Source: Desulfomonile tiedjei DSM 6799 | GTDB lineage: Bacteria > Desulfobacterota > Desulfomonilia > Desulfomonilales > Desulfomonilaceae | Assembly (NCBI RefSeq): GCF_000266945.1 | Contig: NC_018025.1 | Span: forward strand, 4,654,001-4,718,000 | Reading direction: 5' to 3' | Length of the DNA: 64,000 bases | In this document: positions 1-9,028 of the stretch, one piece after another | Layout of the letters: each line of letters starts with the position of its first letter | How positions within the stretch are numbered: position 1 is the first letter of the stretch | Translations under genes and position numbers: made by a program | The notes under the pieces: model-generated | Database searches by the model: none | What the model was told of the DNA's origin: nothing | The model's input: only the letters and a program-made list of their open reading frames with translations

Positions 1-39
1 CCTACAGAAGCAATTAAAGTCGGCGCTCTCGAATCGACA

Positions 40-756
40 ATGTCCAAATTCAAGACTTTCGCTGCCGATGACCGTTGGCTTTCGTACGGCGAGTACGACA
101 CGACACAATTGGCCGGACTCATGGGATCGCGACGATCGTGCCGCAGTTTTCTCGACACACCCGTGGACAGGCGCATTCTTGAAGATTTGGTCAAATTAGG
201 ATGTACAGCCCCTTCTGCTACGAATTGTCAGATGTGGACGTTTACCATTCTTCCCTGCAGAAAGGATGTGGAGCACCTCGGGAGGTTGATAGGGGACTTT
301 TATGCCAAACTGAATGCAATGGCGGAAAAATCCTGGCTTCGTTCCATTATGAAACTCGTCGGAAAACCGGAACTCGATCAGTACTACAAAAACTATTATG
401 AGTTCGTAAAACAGGGGATGGAGCAATTCAGGCAAACAGGCCGCGACCCGCTGTTTTACGGAGCACCTTCGGTCATAGTAGTAGCTTGCGATCAACGAGC
501 GTCACTTCCCAAGGAAGATGCCATGCTCGCAACGCAAAATATGCTGCTTGCAGCTCACAGCCTGGGTCTCGGAAGTTGCCTGATAGGAATGGCCGTGGAA
601 GCAATGAAGCATGAACCGAGCATTCGGCAGTCGTTGCACATTCCCGATACAGAGGCAGTCTATGCCATAATAGCTCTCGGTTATTCCCGCGAGACGTATG
701 AGCGACAAACAGGCCGCAAGCAAGCTGCCATTCGTTTTTTTGAGACTTCTTCTTGA
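40..756 (+). CDS. Nitroreductase family protein
   Basis: Likely FMN-dependent NAD(P)H oxidoreductase of the nitroreductase fold; the substrate cannot be read from sequence. The family N-terminal motif RRSCRSF lies at residues 31-37, followed by the helix with APSATNCQMW (about 57-66); the central strand APSVIVVACD and the helix ATQNMLLAAHSLGLGSC are typical of the FMN site and dimer interface. The length of 238 residues is normal. No clear ribosome binding site precedes the ATG, and the frame stays open to the window edge, so the true start could lie upstream of the window. It stands alone, with a family A repeat downstream. Confidence 0.85.
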   Translation: MSKFKTFAADDRWLSYGEYDTTQLAGLMGSRRSCRSFLDTPVDRRILEDLVKLGCTAPSATNCQMWTFTILPCRKDVEHLGRLIGDFYAKLNAMAEKSWLRSIMKLVGKPELDQYYKNYYEFVKQGMEQFRQTGRDPLFYGAPSVIVVACDQRASLPKEDAMLATQNMLLAAHSLGLGSCLIGMAVEAMKHEPSIRQSLHIPDTEAVYAIIALGYSRETYERQTGRKQAAIRFFETSS

Positions 757-785
757 TCCGAAGGTCGCGGACTGCAAATTCTATA

Positions 786-972
786 GTCACTGCCAAAAAT
801 TCTGTCGTTTATCCCGCGTGTGAATTACAGGATATTGGTAGTGACCGGCGTCCCTGCCGGTCCATTTTATCGATATCATTGATCATATTGAAGATGTGCC
901 GGCAAGGAGGCACGGCACCTACCAGTACCCTTGTCCTCAATCGGACATTAGTTTTGACAATTCCTATAATCT
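786..972 (+). repeat. Intergenic repeat family A, copy A1
   Basis: About 185 bp sharing blocks with 8821-8990 and 56889-57072: a left part with AAAATTCTG-CGTTTATC, a short hairpin around GACCGGCGTCCCTGCCGGTC, the block TATCATTGATCATATTGAAGA, a second hairpin around GTGCCGGCA, and a right end TCAATCGGACATTAGTTTT. It fills most of the gap between the nitroreductase and oxidoreductase genes. No coding function is seen. Confidence 0.75.
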
Positions 973-1027
973 GCTGAATTTGCAGTCCCACTTCCGCTTA
1001 GTGCCTACTTTTAAAACTAAACCAACA

Positions 1028-2362
1028 TCACTGTAACCGTCCGAACTTGCGGATCAATCGTTCTGCAGCTTTAACACCCGAGTTGAAGCTCACTTCGAGA
1101 CTCGACTTGTACAGTCCGTCGCCTGCAATAATCAGATCGTCATACTGCTCTTCAAGGGCTTTCCTTAGCGAATGGGACCGGGAAACCGCTCCGGGTGGAA
1201 GTTGAACTGCTCCATGCTCCCAACGATATACCCGCGAGAAAAGCACCTGTTCTGACAAGCCGGGATATAGACCGCTTATTTCGGCGAGCGCTGCGCGTTC
1301 CACTGCATCGTCAGGTGCATCGAATAAAGCGCGACTCGCGTCTTCGCAAAGGATTGCTGTGATCATCTCCTTGCCGTCCGGCACGTGCGACATTCCCTTG
1401 TGACGGTCAAAAACCAGGGTCCCTACAGTTTTGAAATCCTTTCGAACCAGATTTGAGATCATCGACGTGCCCTCACGCACTCTACTCAGAGCGAATACCG
1501 CCACTATAGATGGAGCGTACACGATTGCGTTCAGGCGAGTCTTTATCTCGGCTGATAAGTCGGGACAGAGCAGCGGGACAATGGGTGCTGGAATCGCGAG
1601 AATAACAGCATCATACAAATTTGTCCCTGATCTATCTCCACCAACCGAGATTGCGTACGCATTTCGTCCGGCCGCACGGCGCACATCCAGGACTGGCGTA
1701 GAGAGACGCACATCCAAAGTTGCCGCAAGTCGTTCCGGCAGCATACCCATACCGCGTTCGAATGAAAATATCTTAAATCGAGTGAGATTCTTGATAGTAG
1801 AGAGAAAGGCAAGTTTGGAGTTGCCTTCCGGAGTACCGAGGAAGATTTCACAGAAAATAGGGTATGCAATCAACTCGAGGATGTCTTCGTCATAGTGGGT
1901 GAGCAGGTAGTCGGCTGACGATTCCTGCTCCAATTCGAGGGTTTTTGCCGTCGGGTCTGCAAGGTTCAACGCTGCACCGAGTGACTGTGCGTAAAGGAAC
2001 AACTTCACCATGTCTTTCTTATTACGTAACGAGAGAAGTTTGTACGTAAAGAAATCTTTCGGTGACCCGATTTTGATCTGATACTCGCGACCTCGGGCAA
2101 ACGTGGATGATGTACCGGGTGTCTCTACCAACGCGTTACCTGTGCCGAGGTCTCCAAGAAATTTTGTGAGATTCCGGTGAAATTCCGGATAGGTATAGGC
2201 AGCCTTCTCGACAACGAACCCGTCCACAACCTCAGAACTCATTCGGCCGCCAGCGAAAGAATTCTTCTCGAAGACTACGACATGATGGCCGGCGCGGCTC
2301 AGGAAGTGCGCAGCAGCCAAGCCGGCAATTCCTGCGCCAATAACGGCAATTTCAGCACACAT
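1028..2362 (-). CDS. FAD-dependent amine oxidase/protoporphyrinogen-oxidase-like protein
   Basis: Flavoprotein of the amine-oxidase, phytoene-desaturase and protoporphyrinogen-oxidase superfamily. The Rossmann dinucleotide motif GAGIAG (G9, G11, G14) opens the protein, with the acidic residue of strand beta-2 in VVVFEKN. The C-terminal FAD-contact motif is IIAGDGLYKSS...SGVKAAERL. The start at 2362 is chosen because GGAGGT sits 5 nt upstream; a longer frame to 2398 lacks a comparable site. Length 444 residues fits. The substrate is not determinable: no haem genes are adjacent, so a carotenoid-, polyamine- or sugar-nucleotide-type oxidoreductase is equally possible. Confidence 0.8.
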   Translation of the reverse strand: MCAEIAVIGAGIAGLAAAHFLSRAGHHVVVFEKNSFAGGRMSSEVVDGFVVEKAAYTYPEFHRNLTKFLGDLGTGNALVETPGTSSTFARGREYQIKIGSPKDFFTYKLLSLRNKKDMVKLFLYAQSLGAALNLADPTAKTLELEQESSADYLLTHYDEDILELIAYPIFCEIFLGTPEGNSKLAFLSTIKNLTRFKIFSFERGMGMLPERLAATLDVRLSTPVLDVRRAAGRNAYAISVGGDRSGTNLYDAVILAIPAPIVPLLCPDLSAEIKTRLNAIVYAPSIVAVFALSRVREGTSMISNLVRKDFKTVGTLVFDRHKGMSHVPDGKEMITAILCEDASRALFDAPDDAVERAALAEISGLYPGLSEQVLFSRVYRWEHGAVQLPPGAVSRSHSLRKALEEQYDDLIIAGDGLYKSSLEVSFNSGVKAAERLIRKFGRLQ

Positions 2363-2598
2363 GAATACCTCCGAGCATCCCTGCTGCACAAACATCATAT
2401 GTGAACGCTTCGTTCAGAGACTAAAGGTCTGTGCACCGGACAACTTACAACAAGAAATCAGCCTGACCCAGAGAATAATTTTTTGAATATTCCGATACCT
2501 TTCGCAGTCTTCATTGCATCTTTCTTCATGCAGTTTCCGCTCACTGACAATATGAATCCGCGTCAGGTCGGAAAACCCAGGTTATATGTCAGTTCCGG

Positions 2599-2835
2599 CT
2601 AATGCTTTTTGCGTCTCCACGTGTCGCCTTTCTTCTCATAATCGTTTTCGACTGCAGACCACGCCACCTTATGAGCAGTGGCTTCTCTTGACGAGTGTCC
2701 CTTTCGCTTTTTCGCATCCTTGTATTCTTCGTACGCGCTATTAAAGGCTTTCATATAGATTTCCTGAGCATGCTTGGGCAGATTGCCTTTCACATTATCG
2801 GGCAAGTCACTTATGGAATCGTAAGGCATGGTCAA
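2599..2835 (-). CDS. chaB: ChaB family protein
   Basis: Small 78-residue protein matching the ChaB family (E. coli ChaB, named as a regulator of ChaA cation antiport; function poorly established). Typical features are the N-terminal MPYxSISDLPDNVKxxLPxHAQEIY segment, the helix KAFNSAYEEY, and the basic tail with HKVAWSAVENDYEKKGDTW. A Shine-Dalgarno GGAGGAG lies upstream. No ChaA antiporter is adjacent. It lies between the oxidoreductase and the CheR-type gene on the same strand. Confidence 0.85.
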   Translation of the reverse strand: MTMPYDSISDLPDNVKGNLPKHAQEIYMKAFNSAYEEYKDAKKRKGHSSREATAHKVAWSAVENDYEKKGDTWRRKKH

Positions 2836-2902
2836 TTCTCCTCCGTTCTGTAATTTGTCGATTCGCTATGCATATCGGATAATGTCGTGCAAACAACTTA
2901 CA

Positions 2903-3742
2903 CTAATATAATCCCGGATTTCTTGCGTCAAAGCCGCAATCTGTCTCCTTGACAAGGATACACCGATTGTAAGTTGAAGGAATAAGAGTACGGCATTCCG
3001 CAGGGATTTCCTCGTGCGTGCCGATCACGAGGAATCCCCCGAATCGTAAGCTCTTCACGATTTTGTTGAATGCAGCCTCGCGGGATTCGCCGGAATAGTA
3101 GGTCAGAAGACTGTTTCTCAGAAATATCACATGGAATGCATCCCCAGGCGGATCGTCTCTCGTGAAATCGTGAACCCTGAAATCGACTGATTGTCTGACA
3201 AATGGAGCAATAGCAGAAATATCTTCTTGCCGAGTCGGCCTGAAACAGGTTTCCAAAGTAGCCTTATCTACCTCTCGAAGACTGCTTCTGTGATAGAGGC
3301 CGGCTTGTGCTCGTTCAATCATATGAGCATTACTGTCAGTAGCCTGAATACATATTCTTGGTGCTGTCGGCATCGTTCTACTGAAACCGTGCCACAACAT
3401 GGAGAAGCTGTACGGCTCTTCTCCCGACGCGCAGCCGGCAGACCATACCTGCACGAATGACTCATTTTCGACGAGCAGAGGAAACACGAACCGACGCAGA
3501 TCATCCCACATTTGGCGATCTCTGAAAAAACGGCTTATGGAAACTGTCAGCAACCTGCGGATCTCGTCCATGAGCATGGGATTTCGATTTGCCGTTATGA
3601 GATATTCTTGCGCTGTATCAAGCCCTAAGGAATGCATATGTTTGGTTAAACGTTTCTTGACTCCTTTCCGGATTTTGCGGTAACCCTTCCAGGATAAATC
3701 GAAGTGTGCTAGAATTTGCTGGAACTGCTCGTCATCGATCAT
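2903..3742 (-). CDS. cheR: CheR-type protein-glutamate methyltransferase
   Basis: S-adenosylmethionine-dependent methyltransferase of the CheR family, which methylates chemoreceptor glutamates. Visible are the N-terminal all-helical CheR domain (about 1-70), the signature SISRFFRDRQMWDDL, SAM motif I VWSAGCASGEEPYSF (about 98-112), the ATDSNAHMIERA segment, and FLRNSLLTYYS, replacing the usual CRNVLIYF motif. Length 279 residues is typical. No chemoreceptor, CheA, CheW or CheB lies in the window, so the partner is unknown; a role in a Frz- or Wsp-like pathway is possible. Confidence 0.85.
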   Translation of the reverse strand: MIDDEQFQQILAHFDLSWKGYRKIRKGVKKRLTKHMHSLGLDTAQEYLITANRNPMLMDEIRRLLTVSISRFFRDRQMWDDLRRFVFPLLVENESFVQVWSAGCASGEEPYSFSMLWHGFSRTMPTAPRICIQATDSNAHMIERAQAGLYHRSSLREVDKATLETCFRPTRQEDISAIAPFVRQSVDFRVHDFTRDDPPGDAFHVIFLRNSLLTYYSGESREAAFNKIVKSLRFGGFLVIGTHEEIPAECRTLIPSTYNRCILVKETDCGFDARNPGLY

Positions 3743-3947
3743 GAAAGTTGTTTTTCCGATTCAGCTTTCCTTTGTTTCTTCCAGTATGAAACTTTTTGGC
3801 ATACGAAGAATCCAATTAAAGGGTGGATTACGAAAATTTCGTTAGAGAGCTTGACAAGTACATTCAAGATGCACACAAAAGTTTTGGTGGACAAGAGGCT
3901 TGGCCGGAATAGCGGCCAGGAAAGTATAACTACGACAGGAGGAGCTG

Positions 3948-4802
3948 ATGAGCTATCCAATAGCTGCATCAGGGTTTGATGGTTTTCTCAGCCAGGTGAG
4001 AACAATTCAACCACTTTCAGCCGAACGCGAATTTGAGCTTGCAGTCAAATTTAAAGAAACCGACGATCGCGAGGCCGCGCATGAGCTGGTGGTTTCGCAT
4101 CTACCGGTTGTGGTGAAGGTGGCTTTTCAGTACAGGTTTTATCAGTTCCCCGTCCAGGATCTGGTTCAGGAGGGCACCATCGGGTTGATGAAAGCCCTGA
4201 AACGATTCGATCCATACAAAGGATATCGTCTCGTTTCCTTCGCGATATGGTGGATAAAAGCCTATATCAAGAATTACATATTGAAGTCCTGGAACCTGGT
4301 AAAGCTCGGGACCACGCAGGCTCAGAGAAAACTCTTCTACAGGGTTGGAGATATCGGCGAGCACGCAAGTCAGGAATCCAAGGACAAGCGTGTCAAAGAC
4401 CTGGCGGAGCAACTAAAAGTCAAAGAAGACGATGTCATCGAAATGGAAGCCCGGGTCCGCGCCAGGGAGTGGTCCCTCAACGAGTTGATGGGGGAGGACA
4501 AAGAACTTGAGGCTATCGAATTCCTCCAGGACCCGTCTCCAGATCAGGAAGAGCAGATCATGCAGAAGGAAACGGAGCAGGCTCTTCCCGTCGTGACTGA
4601 AAAAGCCATGGAGAAATTGGACCCCAGGGAGCGCTTCATTATCGAGCAACGCTTTTTGGAGGAATCCCCCTGGACCCTCCAAAAACTCGGAGATCACTTT
4701 GGGACCACGCGAGAACGGGTCCGTCAACTTGAGCAGAGGGCCCTTCGCAAACTAAGACGCGAACTTGAATCCAGTGGGGCTCAAGCCCTTCTACCCGCCT
4801 GA
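3948..4802 (+). CDS. rpoH: RNA polymerase sigma factor, RpoH (sigma-32) type
   Basis: Alternative sigma-70-family factor of the heat-shock group. Region 2 (DLVQEGTIGLMKALKRFDPYKG through SFAIWWIKAYIKNYI, about residues 68-108) carries core-binding and -10 recognition. The RpoH-box region has QRKLFYRVGDIG right after region 2.4, close to the sigma-32 consensus QRKLFFNLR. Region 4.2 (WTLQKLGDHFGTTRERVRQLEQRALRKL) gives the -35 helix-turn-helix. A strong Shine-Dalgarno AGGAGGAG precedes the ATG. Transcribed divergently from cheR. The assignment to RpoH over a general group-3 factor rests on length (284) and this box. Confidence 0.88.
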   Translation: MSYPIAASGFDGFLSQVRTIQPLSAEREFELAVKFKETDDREAAHELVVSHLPVVVKVAFQYRFYQFPVQDLVQEGTIGLMKALKRFDPYKGYRLVSFAIWWIKAYIKNYILKSWNLVKLGTTQAQRKLFYRVGDIGEHASQESKDKRVKDLAEQLKVKEDDVIEMEARVRAREWSLNELMGEDKELEAIEFLQDPSPDQEEQIMQKETEQALPVVTEKAMEKLDPRERFIIEQRFLEESPWTLQKLGDHFGTTRERVRQLEQRALRKLRRELESSGAQALLPA

Positions 4803-4808
4803 TTTCGA

Positions 4809-4837
4809 GGAGAGGTTTTGCACGTGCAGACCTCTCC
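4809..4837. terminator. Hairpin between rpoH and tlyA
   Basis: Inverted repeat GGAGAGGT...ACCTCTCC with a 13-nt loop, starting 7 nt after the rpoH stop. There is no U-tract after it, so it may be an attenuator or RNA-processing signal and not a strong terminator. Confidence 0.35.
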
Positions 4838-4906
4838 ACTTGCACCCACCCTATCGGAAGGCCTCTTTCTCGCGGCAAAGTCTTCAGGCTCCAGGAATAG
4901 ACTTTT

Positions 4907-5662
4907 ATGACACATTCGTCCAAATGCAGGTTGGATTCTCTCCTGGTTAGCCGCGGACTTGTGACCTCAAAACAACGAGCCCAGGCACTCATCCTGGCGA
5001 GAAAAGTGCTCGTGAATGGGATTGTCGCTGAAAAATCCGGTAAAGAAGTCCCCGCTGATGTAGAGCTCGTCATAAAGGAAGAACTCCCTTACGTGAGCCG
5101 GGGAGGCCTAAAGCTGGAAGCAGCCCTTGATGCCTTTCGTTTGAATCCTTCAGGGTTAACTGTCCTGGATGCAGGCGCTTCCACAGGAGGCTTTACCGAT
5201 TGCCTGCTCCAGAGAGGCGCAGCCCGGGTTCTGGCCGTAGATGTCGGCTATGGCCAACTGGACTGGAAGCTCCGTACGGATTCGCGTGTATTCCTCATGG
5301 AACGTACAAACATACGGTTGCTCGATCCGGCTTCTCTTCCTTTTCCTGTGGATGCAGCAGTGGCCGACCTCTCTTTCATTTCCCTGAAGTTGATACTTCC
5401 CGTGCTTGCAAGACTGCTCCAGCGCTCGGCCTGGGTTGTTCCTCTCGTCAAACCGCAATTTGAAGTCGGTCGCGACGATGTAGGCAAAGGTGGAGTGGTG
5501 AGAGATACGGAAAAAATTACGGCAGCGGTCAACGGCATCCGTACATTTGCGGAAACCTGCGGTTTTGAGGTAATTGCTCAGATTGAGAGTCCTATTACAG
5601 GCCCCAAGGGAAACCGGGAATTCTTGCTTCATCTGATCAAGAATCCCGAATCAAAGCGGTAA
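4907..5662 (+). CDS. tlyA: TlyA-family rRNA 2'-O-methyltransferase
   Basis: TlyA/RrmJ-like protein: S4 RNA-binding domain (about 5-65; RLDSLLVSRGL, KQRAQALILARKVLVNG) followed by an FtsJ-type SAM methyltransferase fold with VLDAGASTGGFTDCLLQRGA (motif I, about 85-103), DVGYGQLDWKL and PLVKPQFEVGRDDVGKGG. Mycobacterial TlyA 2'-O-methylates 16S and 23S rRNA and affects capreomycin sensitivity; the target here is unknown. Family length (251 residues) is normal. It follows rpoH on the same strand with a hairpin between them. Confidence 0.88.
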   Translation: MTHSSKCRLDSLLVSRGLVTSKQRAQALILARKVLVNGIVAEKSGKEVPADVELVIKEELPYVSRGGLKLEAALDAFRLNPSGLTVLDAGASTGGFTDCLLQRGAARVLAVDVGYGQLDWKLRTDSRVFLMERTNIRLLDPASLPFPVDAAVADLSFISLKLILPVLARLLQRSAWVVPLVKPQFEVGRDDVGKGGVVRDTEKITAAVNGIRTFAETCGFEVIAQIESPITGPKGNREFLLHLIKNPESKR

Positions 5663-5744
5663 AAGTTCCCTCTGCTTCGATTGCCAACAATATCAATCTA
5701 TCCTCGTATTTATGCAAGTGTATAAAACAGTGGCCAATTGCGAA

Positions 5745-5829
5745 AAACACTTCTGGCAATTGGTAGGTGCCGTGCCTCCGTGCCGGCACATTTTTCAAAT
5801 ACAGATCAACCGGTTCGGGCCGGCAGAGA
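5745..5829 (-). repeat. Partial family A repeat fused to a family B element (A')
   Basis: Reverse-oriented right part of family A, recognisable by GGTAGGTGCCGTGCCTCCGT followed by the hairpin GCCGGCAC, truncated on one side and running straight into the B element at 5830. The same A'-to-B junction occurs near 20936-21031. Confidence 0.65.
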
Positions 5830-6050
5830 GAGACTGTCTCAAAATTCTCGAATCCAGAACATCGTGCCACGATTCATCGTCCTTGCAGGGGTCCCGCGAA
5901 CACGCGGGATGCCTGCCCTCCCGCAATGACCGGCACGGAGGCCGGTCACTACCGGGCACCCACGAGGGATGCCCCTACAATCAGGCCGTGAAGATGATGA
6001 GAATTTCGTGCCACGATCGGGGGATAAATCCCGACTTTTGAGACAGTCTC
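5830..6050 (+). repeat. Family B MITE-like element, copy B1
   Basis: A 221-bp non-coding element bounded by a perfect 15-bp terminal inverted repeat GAGACTGTCTCAAAA (5830-5844 and, inverted, 6036-6050). Inside are two copies of CGTGCCACGAT, one near each end, and several G+C-rich hairpins, for example GACCGGCACGGAGGCCGGTC. The structure resembles a non-autonomous mobile element; no transposase is encoded. It lies between tlyA and the convergent lipid kinase gene, where no gene is seen from 5663 to 6112. Confidence 0.75.
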
Positions 6051-6112
6051 TAGACACCGACCCCCTACTGATTCATCTAAGGCACAATGTGTTCAAAAGG
6101 TCAGAAATTATG

Positions 6113-7057
6113 TTATCCGCTATAAGTCCTTTTCTCCCAACCTTCCGGGACAATCACTTTGAGAGCGCGAGGGTGAGATTTGAATACCAGGGGTGTTTGC
6201 TCGCTCCGGGTTTCTCCGTCCAGGCTTAGAGTTATGTTCCATCTTTGGGATAGGACGGCGATCTCATTTGTTTCGATGGTTTCCACTTCTTCCAGATCGG
6301 ATATCCGTCCTATCAGAGACAGAATCGCCACTTTCAGTTTTCCCCATGCTCCTCTCTTTTTTAGCATCATAATCCACAGCGCACCTGTTGTCAGAGCCGT
6401 TCTTCGACCCACATCCGGCCAACTCGTCTCATACGGATTGTTTCCGACAAACAGCAGAGGAACAAATCTTCGGGTGGTCACCCCATCCCATTCCAGTGTC
6501 ACGCGAAACCAGGGCAATCGCGGGAGTATCGTAAGAATCGCGAGAATCATTGCCAGCCATTTTCCGATGTACGGTCGCAAACGATCTCGGAGGCGAATTA
6601 TTTTAGGATAGAAACCGAGGCTTGCATTGTTGAGAAAGTACCTGCCATTCACCTCCCCGACATCGATAGATCTCGTATTGCCGCTGCATATGACATCAAC
6701 AGCTTCATCCAGATCGAGCGGCATTCCAAGGTCTCGGGCGAAATGGTTCAGAGTCCCAAGCGGGAGCACCCCCAGCACAATATCACGTCCCACGATCTTC
6801 TGGATGACGGCATTCACGGTTCCGTCACCGCCTGCTGCCACGACAATGTCAGTTCCTTGTTCAATTGCAGAATCAACGTGTTTGGAGATGTCTGCCGCAT
6901 TCTCCGGCACAAAGACACGTAAACTTACATCCGGATGCCGTGCGAATGACTCTGAAATCCGTACCCTCGCGTCTGAGGTCACAGCTCCGGCGGAAGCGTT
7001 GCAGATGACTATTACCTTCGGAGCAGGGGTGTTCACTTCCAGCGAACCGGTTCCCAT
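6113..7057 (-). CDS. Diacylglycerol/sphingosine-kinase-family lipid kinase
   Basis: Member of the diacylglycerol kinase catalytic family (YegS/DgkB-like), which phosphorylates a lipid hydroxyl with ATP at the inner membrane face. Visible are the nucleotide motif GGDGT (about 76-80), LPLGTLNHFARDLGMP just downstream, and a C-terminal beta-domain ending SHPRALKVIVPEGW. The start at 7057 has GGAG 8 nt upstream and removes an overlap with the neighbouring phosphoesterase; a longer frame reaches 7222. It follows the phosphoesterase by 26 nt on the same strand, so co-transcription is likely. Actual substrate is unknown. Confidence 0.82.
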   Translation of the reverse strand: MGTGSLEVNTPAPKVIVICNASAGAVTSDARVRISESFARHPDVSLRVFVPENAADISKHVDSAIEQGTDIVVAAGGDGTVNAVIQKIVGRDIVLGVLPLGTLNHFARDLGMPLDLDEAVDVICSGNTRSIDVGEVNGRYFLNNASLGFYPKIIRLRDRLRPYIGKWLAMILAILTILPRLPWFRVTLEWDGVTTRRFVPLLFVGNNPYETSWPDVGRRTALTTGALWIMMLKKRGAWGKLKVAILSLIGRISDLEEVETIETNEIAVLSQRWNITLSLDGETRSEQTPLVFKSHPRALKVIVPEGWEKRTYSG

Positions 7058-7082
7058 TATATGCTCCAGGTGAGCTTCAGGT

Positions 7083-7907
7083 TTACTCTTCCAAACAGCC
7101 TGCGGGACTTGTAATCCATTTTCCACGATCTCGGAAACGCACACACATGATCCGGGCAAATTCGTTCCGGGTTGCATCCCATTCGTACGCTGTGACATCC
7201 GCATAATTCCGAGTTGTATCAATTACATTGAAGCTGTTGGGCGTTGATCTTGTGCGATGAGACAACGCGGTCCCGGCCTGCACTATGAGAATGGACCGAG
7301 TTTCTTCGTCGCTTTTGGCTGTCTGCAAAGTGTATCGATGATGGGCGTGTCCTGCCAGGACCATATCTACACCGGCTCTTTCCATGGAAGCCAGTGCCTT
7401 TTCAGCTCGACCCACTGCAGCGATTCCCTTGATTTCCTCGGAAGCAACAATGGGATGATGGACTGCGACGATCTTCCAGATATCGGAATTCACGGATCGC
7501 ATGTCGGTCTCCAACCGTTCCATTTGCTTATAAGATATACGGCCGCCGTCAAAAACAAATGAGCGTGCGGAGTTAATTCCCATAATGAACAGTTCGTCGT
7601 CTCGATATTGCGGTTCTATATTGATCCCTATGTAACGCCGGTAGCGGGTCAGAGGTTGAAGGAATCGGTTGTACACGTTCCAGAGCGGTACATCGTGATT
7701 CCCCGGAATAATTAGTTTCGGGCTCGGGAGTCGTGCTATGAAAGCCGCGGCTTCTTCGTACTGGTGCCTTCTTGCCCGTTGCGTGAGATCCCCGGATATC
7801 ACGATTACGGTGGGTTCCAGTTGGCGTATTTCGGAGAGGAGAGGTTCCACCAGTTCGGGCACGACCGTCCCGAAATGGAGATCGGAAAGATGTACTATTC
7901 GGGCCAT
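7083..7907 (-). CDS. Calcineurin-like metallophosphoesterase
   Basis: Dinuclear-metal phosphoesterase of the CpdA-like class III group. All five signature motifs are present: DLH (D9, H11), GDLT (about 39-42), GNHD (about 69-72), HHP in VAVHHPIV, and GHAHH. Length 274 residues is usual. The second gene of the pair encodes a lipid kinase, so a role in phospholipid or nucleotide turnover is conceivable; cAMP hydrolysis is only a family precedent. Confidence 0.85.
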   Translation of the reverse strand: MARIVHLSDLHFGTVVPELVEPLLSEIRQLEPTVIVISGDLTQRARRHQYEEAAAFIARLPSPKLIIPGNHDVPLWNVYNRFLQPLTRYRRYIGINIEPQYRDDELFIMGINSARSFVFDGGRISYKQMERLETDMRSVNSDIWKIVAVHHPIVASEEIKGIAAVGRAEKALASMERAGVDMVLAGHAHHRYTLQTAKSDEETRSILIVQAGTALSHRTRSTPNSFNVIDTTRNYADVTAYEWDATRNEFARIMCVRFRDRGKWITSPAGCLEE

Positions 7908-8095
7908 TGGTCCATGAAATCCCCATGGTAATCTGATTTCTTGGCGGATGCCATACGATGAAGACGATCTTACATGGAATTGCCTTTATTTCGAAGCGAC
8001 TCACCTGAATGAGCTATCGAAGCTTAGAACTCAATTCTGTGTACATCAATTTGTGTGGAGGAGAAAGCCTGAATCAGGCTTCCCCCTCGACAATA

Positions 8096-8713
8096 CTATG
8101 AAACGTATTCGGGTCGTTCAGCACTCGGTCGTGCACGAGTAGCAGCGCCAAAACCGCCCTTTCTGAACTCGGAAAACAGGCCGATCATTCCCTTGTTGAA
8201 CGCGGGCAGATCTTTGGGGCTTCGGCTGCTGACCCAGTTTTCGTCCCGCACGAGCTCGTTGTCAACCCAGTTGGCTCCCGCATTTCGGATGTCGTCTCTG
8301 ATTGTGTGATAGCTCGTCATTGTTTTGCCTTGAACTAATCCGGCAGACACCAGCAACCATGGCCCGTGGCATATTACCGCCACCGGTTTATTCTTTGCGT
8401 CGATCGCCCTGATGAATTTCTGAGCTTCCGGTACAACCCGCAGTGCATCCGCATTCAGGGCGCCTCCGGGTAATAATACAGCATCGAAATCATCGGGATC
8501 GGCCTGGCCCAAGACCATGTCTACTCTGAACTCATCTGCTTTCACATCATGATTGACGCCCTGTACGACGCCCGAATGGGGGGCCAGAATCTTTGTCGTG
8601 GCTCCAGCTTCTTCCAAAGCAGCTTTCGGACTTGTCAATTCAACCTGCTCAAATCCGTCCGTAACGAGAATGGCTACTTTCAAACCATCTAATCGTCTGT
8701 ATTCGTCAGCCAT
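8096..8713 (-). CDS. DJ-1/PfpI family protein
   Basis: Class I glutamine-amidotransferase-like fold of the PfpI/YhbO group, known as stress proteins with proposed protease or deglycase activity. The nucleophile elbow is VAVICHGPWLL with C115 and the following H116; E22 in FEQVE completes the usual Glu-Cys pair. LLPGGALNADALR is typical. The ATG at 8713 has an AGAGGA ribosome site 8 nt upstream, so the longer frame to 8830 is discarded. The gene stands alone. Confidence 0.88.
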   Translation of the reverse strand: MADEYRRLDGLKVAILVTDGFEQVELTSPKAALEEAGATTKILAPHSGVVQGVNHDVKADEFRVDMVLGQADPDDFDAVLLPGGALNADALRVVPEAQKFIRAIDAKNKPVAVICHGPWLLVSAGLVQGKTMTSYHTIRDDIRNAGANWVDNELVRDENWVSSRSPKDLPAFNKGMIGLFSEFRKGGFGAATRARPSAERPEYVS

Positions 8714-8820
8714 TTTTATTTCCTCTTGAGAAACATTGAAGCGTGCCATGAAAAGACACGCCTTACTTACTAAGACATATTTTTCCTCAGAAGTTCTCGG
8801 AGCTGCGTTGGCGCACAGAC

Positions 8821-8990
8821 TGATTGTCAAAAATTCTGACGTTTATCTCATGATCCAATTCAAGATATCAGTGGAGATCGGCGTTCCTGAAGGTCCATCA
8901 TTTATTATCTTTAAGATGTGCCGGCACGGAGGCCGGCACCCACCAATACCCCTATCCTCAATCGGAAGCTAATTTTGGTAATTGTTACAA
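8821..8990 (+). repeat. Intergenic repeat family A, copy A2
   Basis: Closest to the 56889 copy: starts TGATTGTCAAAAATTCTGAC, then AATTCAAGATATCAGTGG, hairpin GTGCCGGCACGGAGGCCGGCAC, and ends with the CCTCAATCGGA block and a short AT-rich tail. It lies in the 8714-9139 gene-free stretch. Confidence 0.75.
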
Positions 8991-9028
8991 AGGCATCGGG
9001 CAGACTAGGTCGTGGAGCAACAAGGCAG

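Noticed and set aside
753-977. Short frames through the family A repeat
   Set aside because: Similar frames appear in every repeat copy on either strand; they follow the repeat and are not genes.
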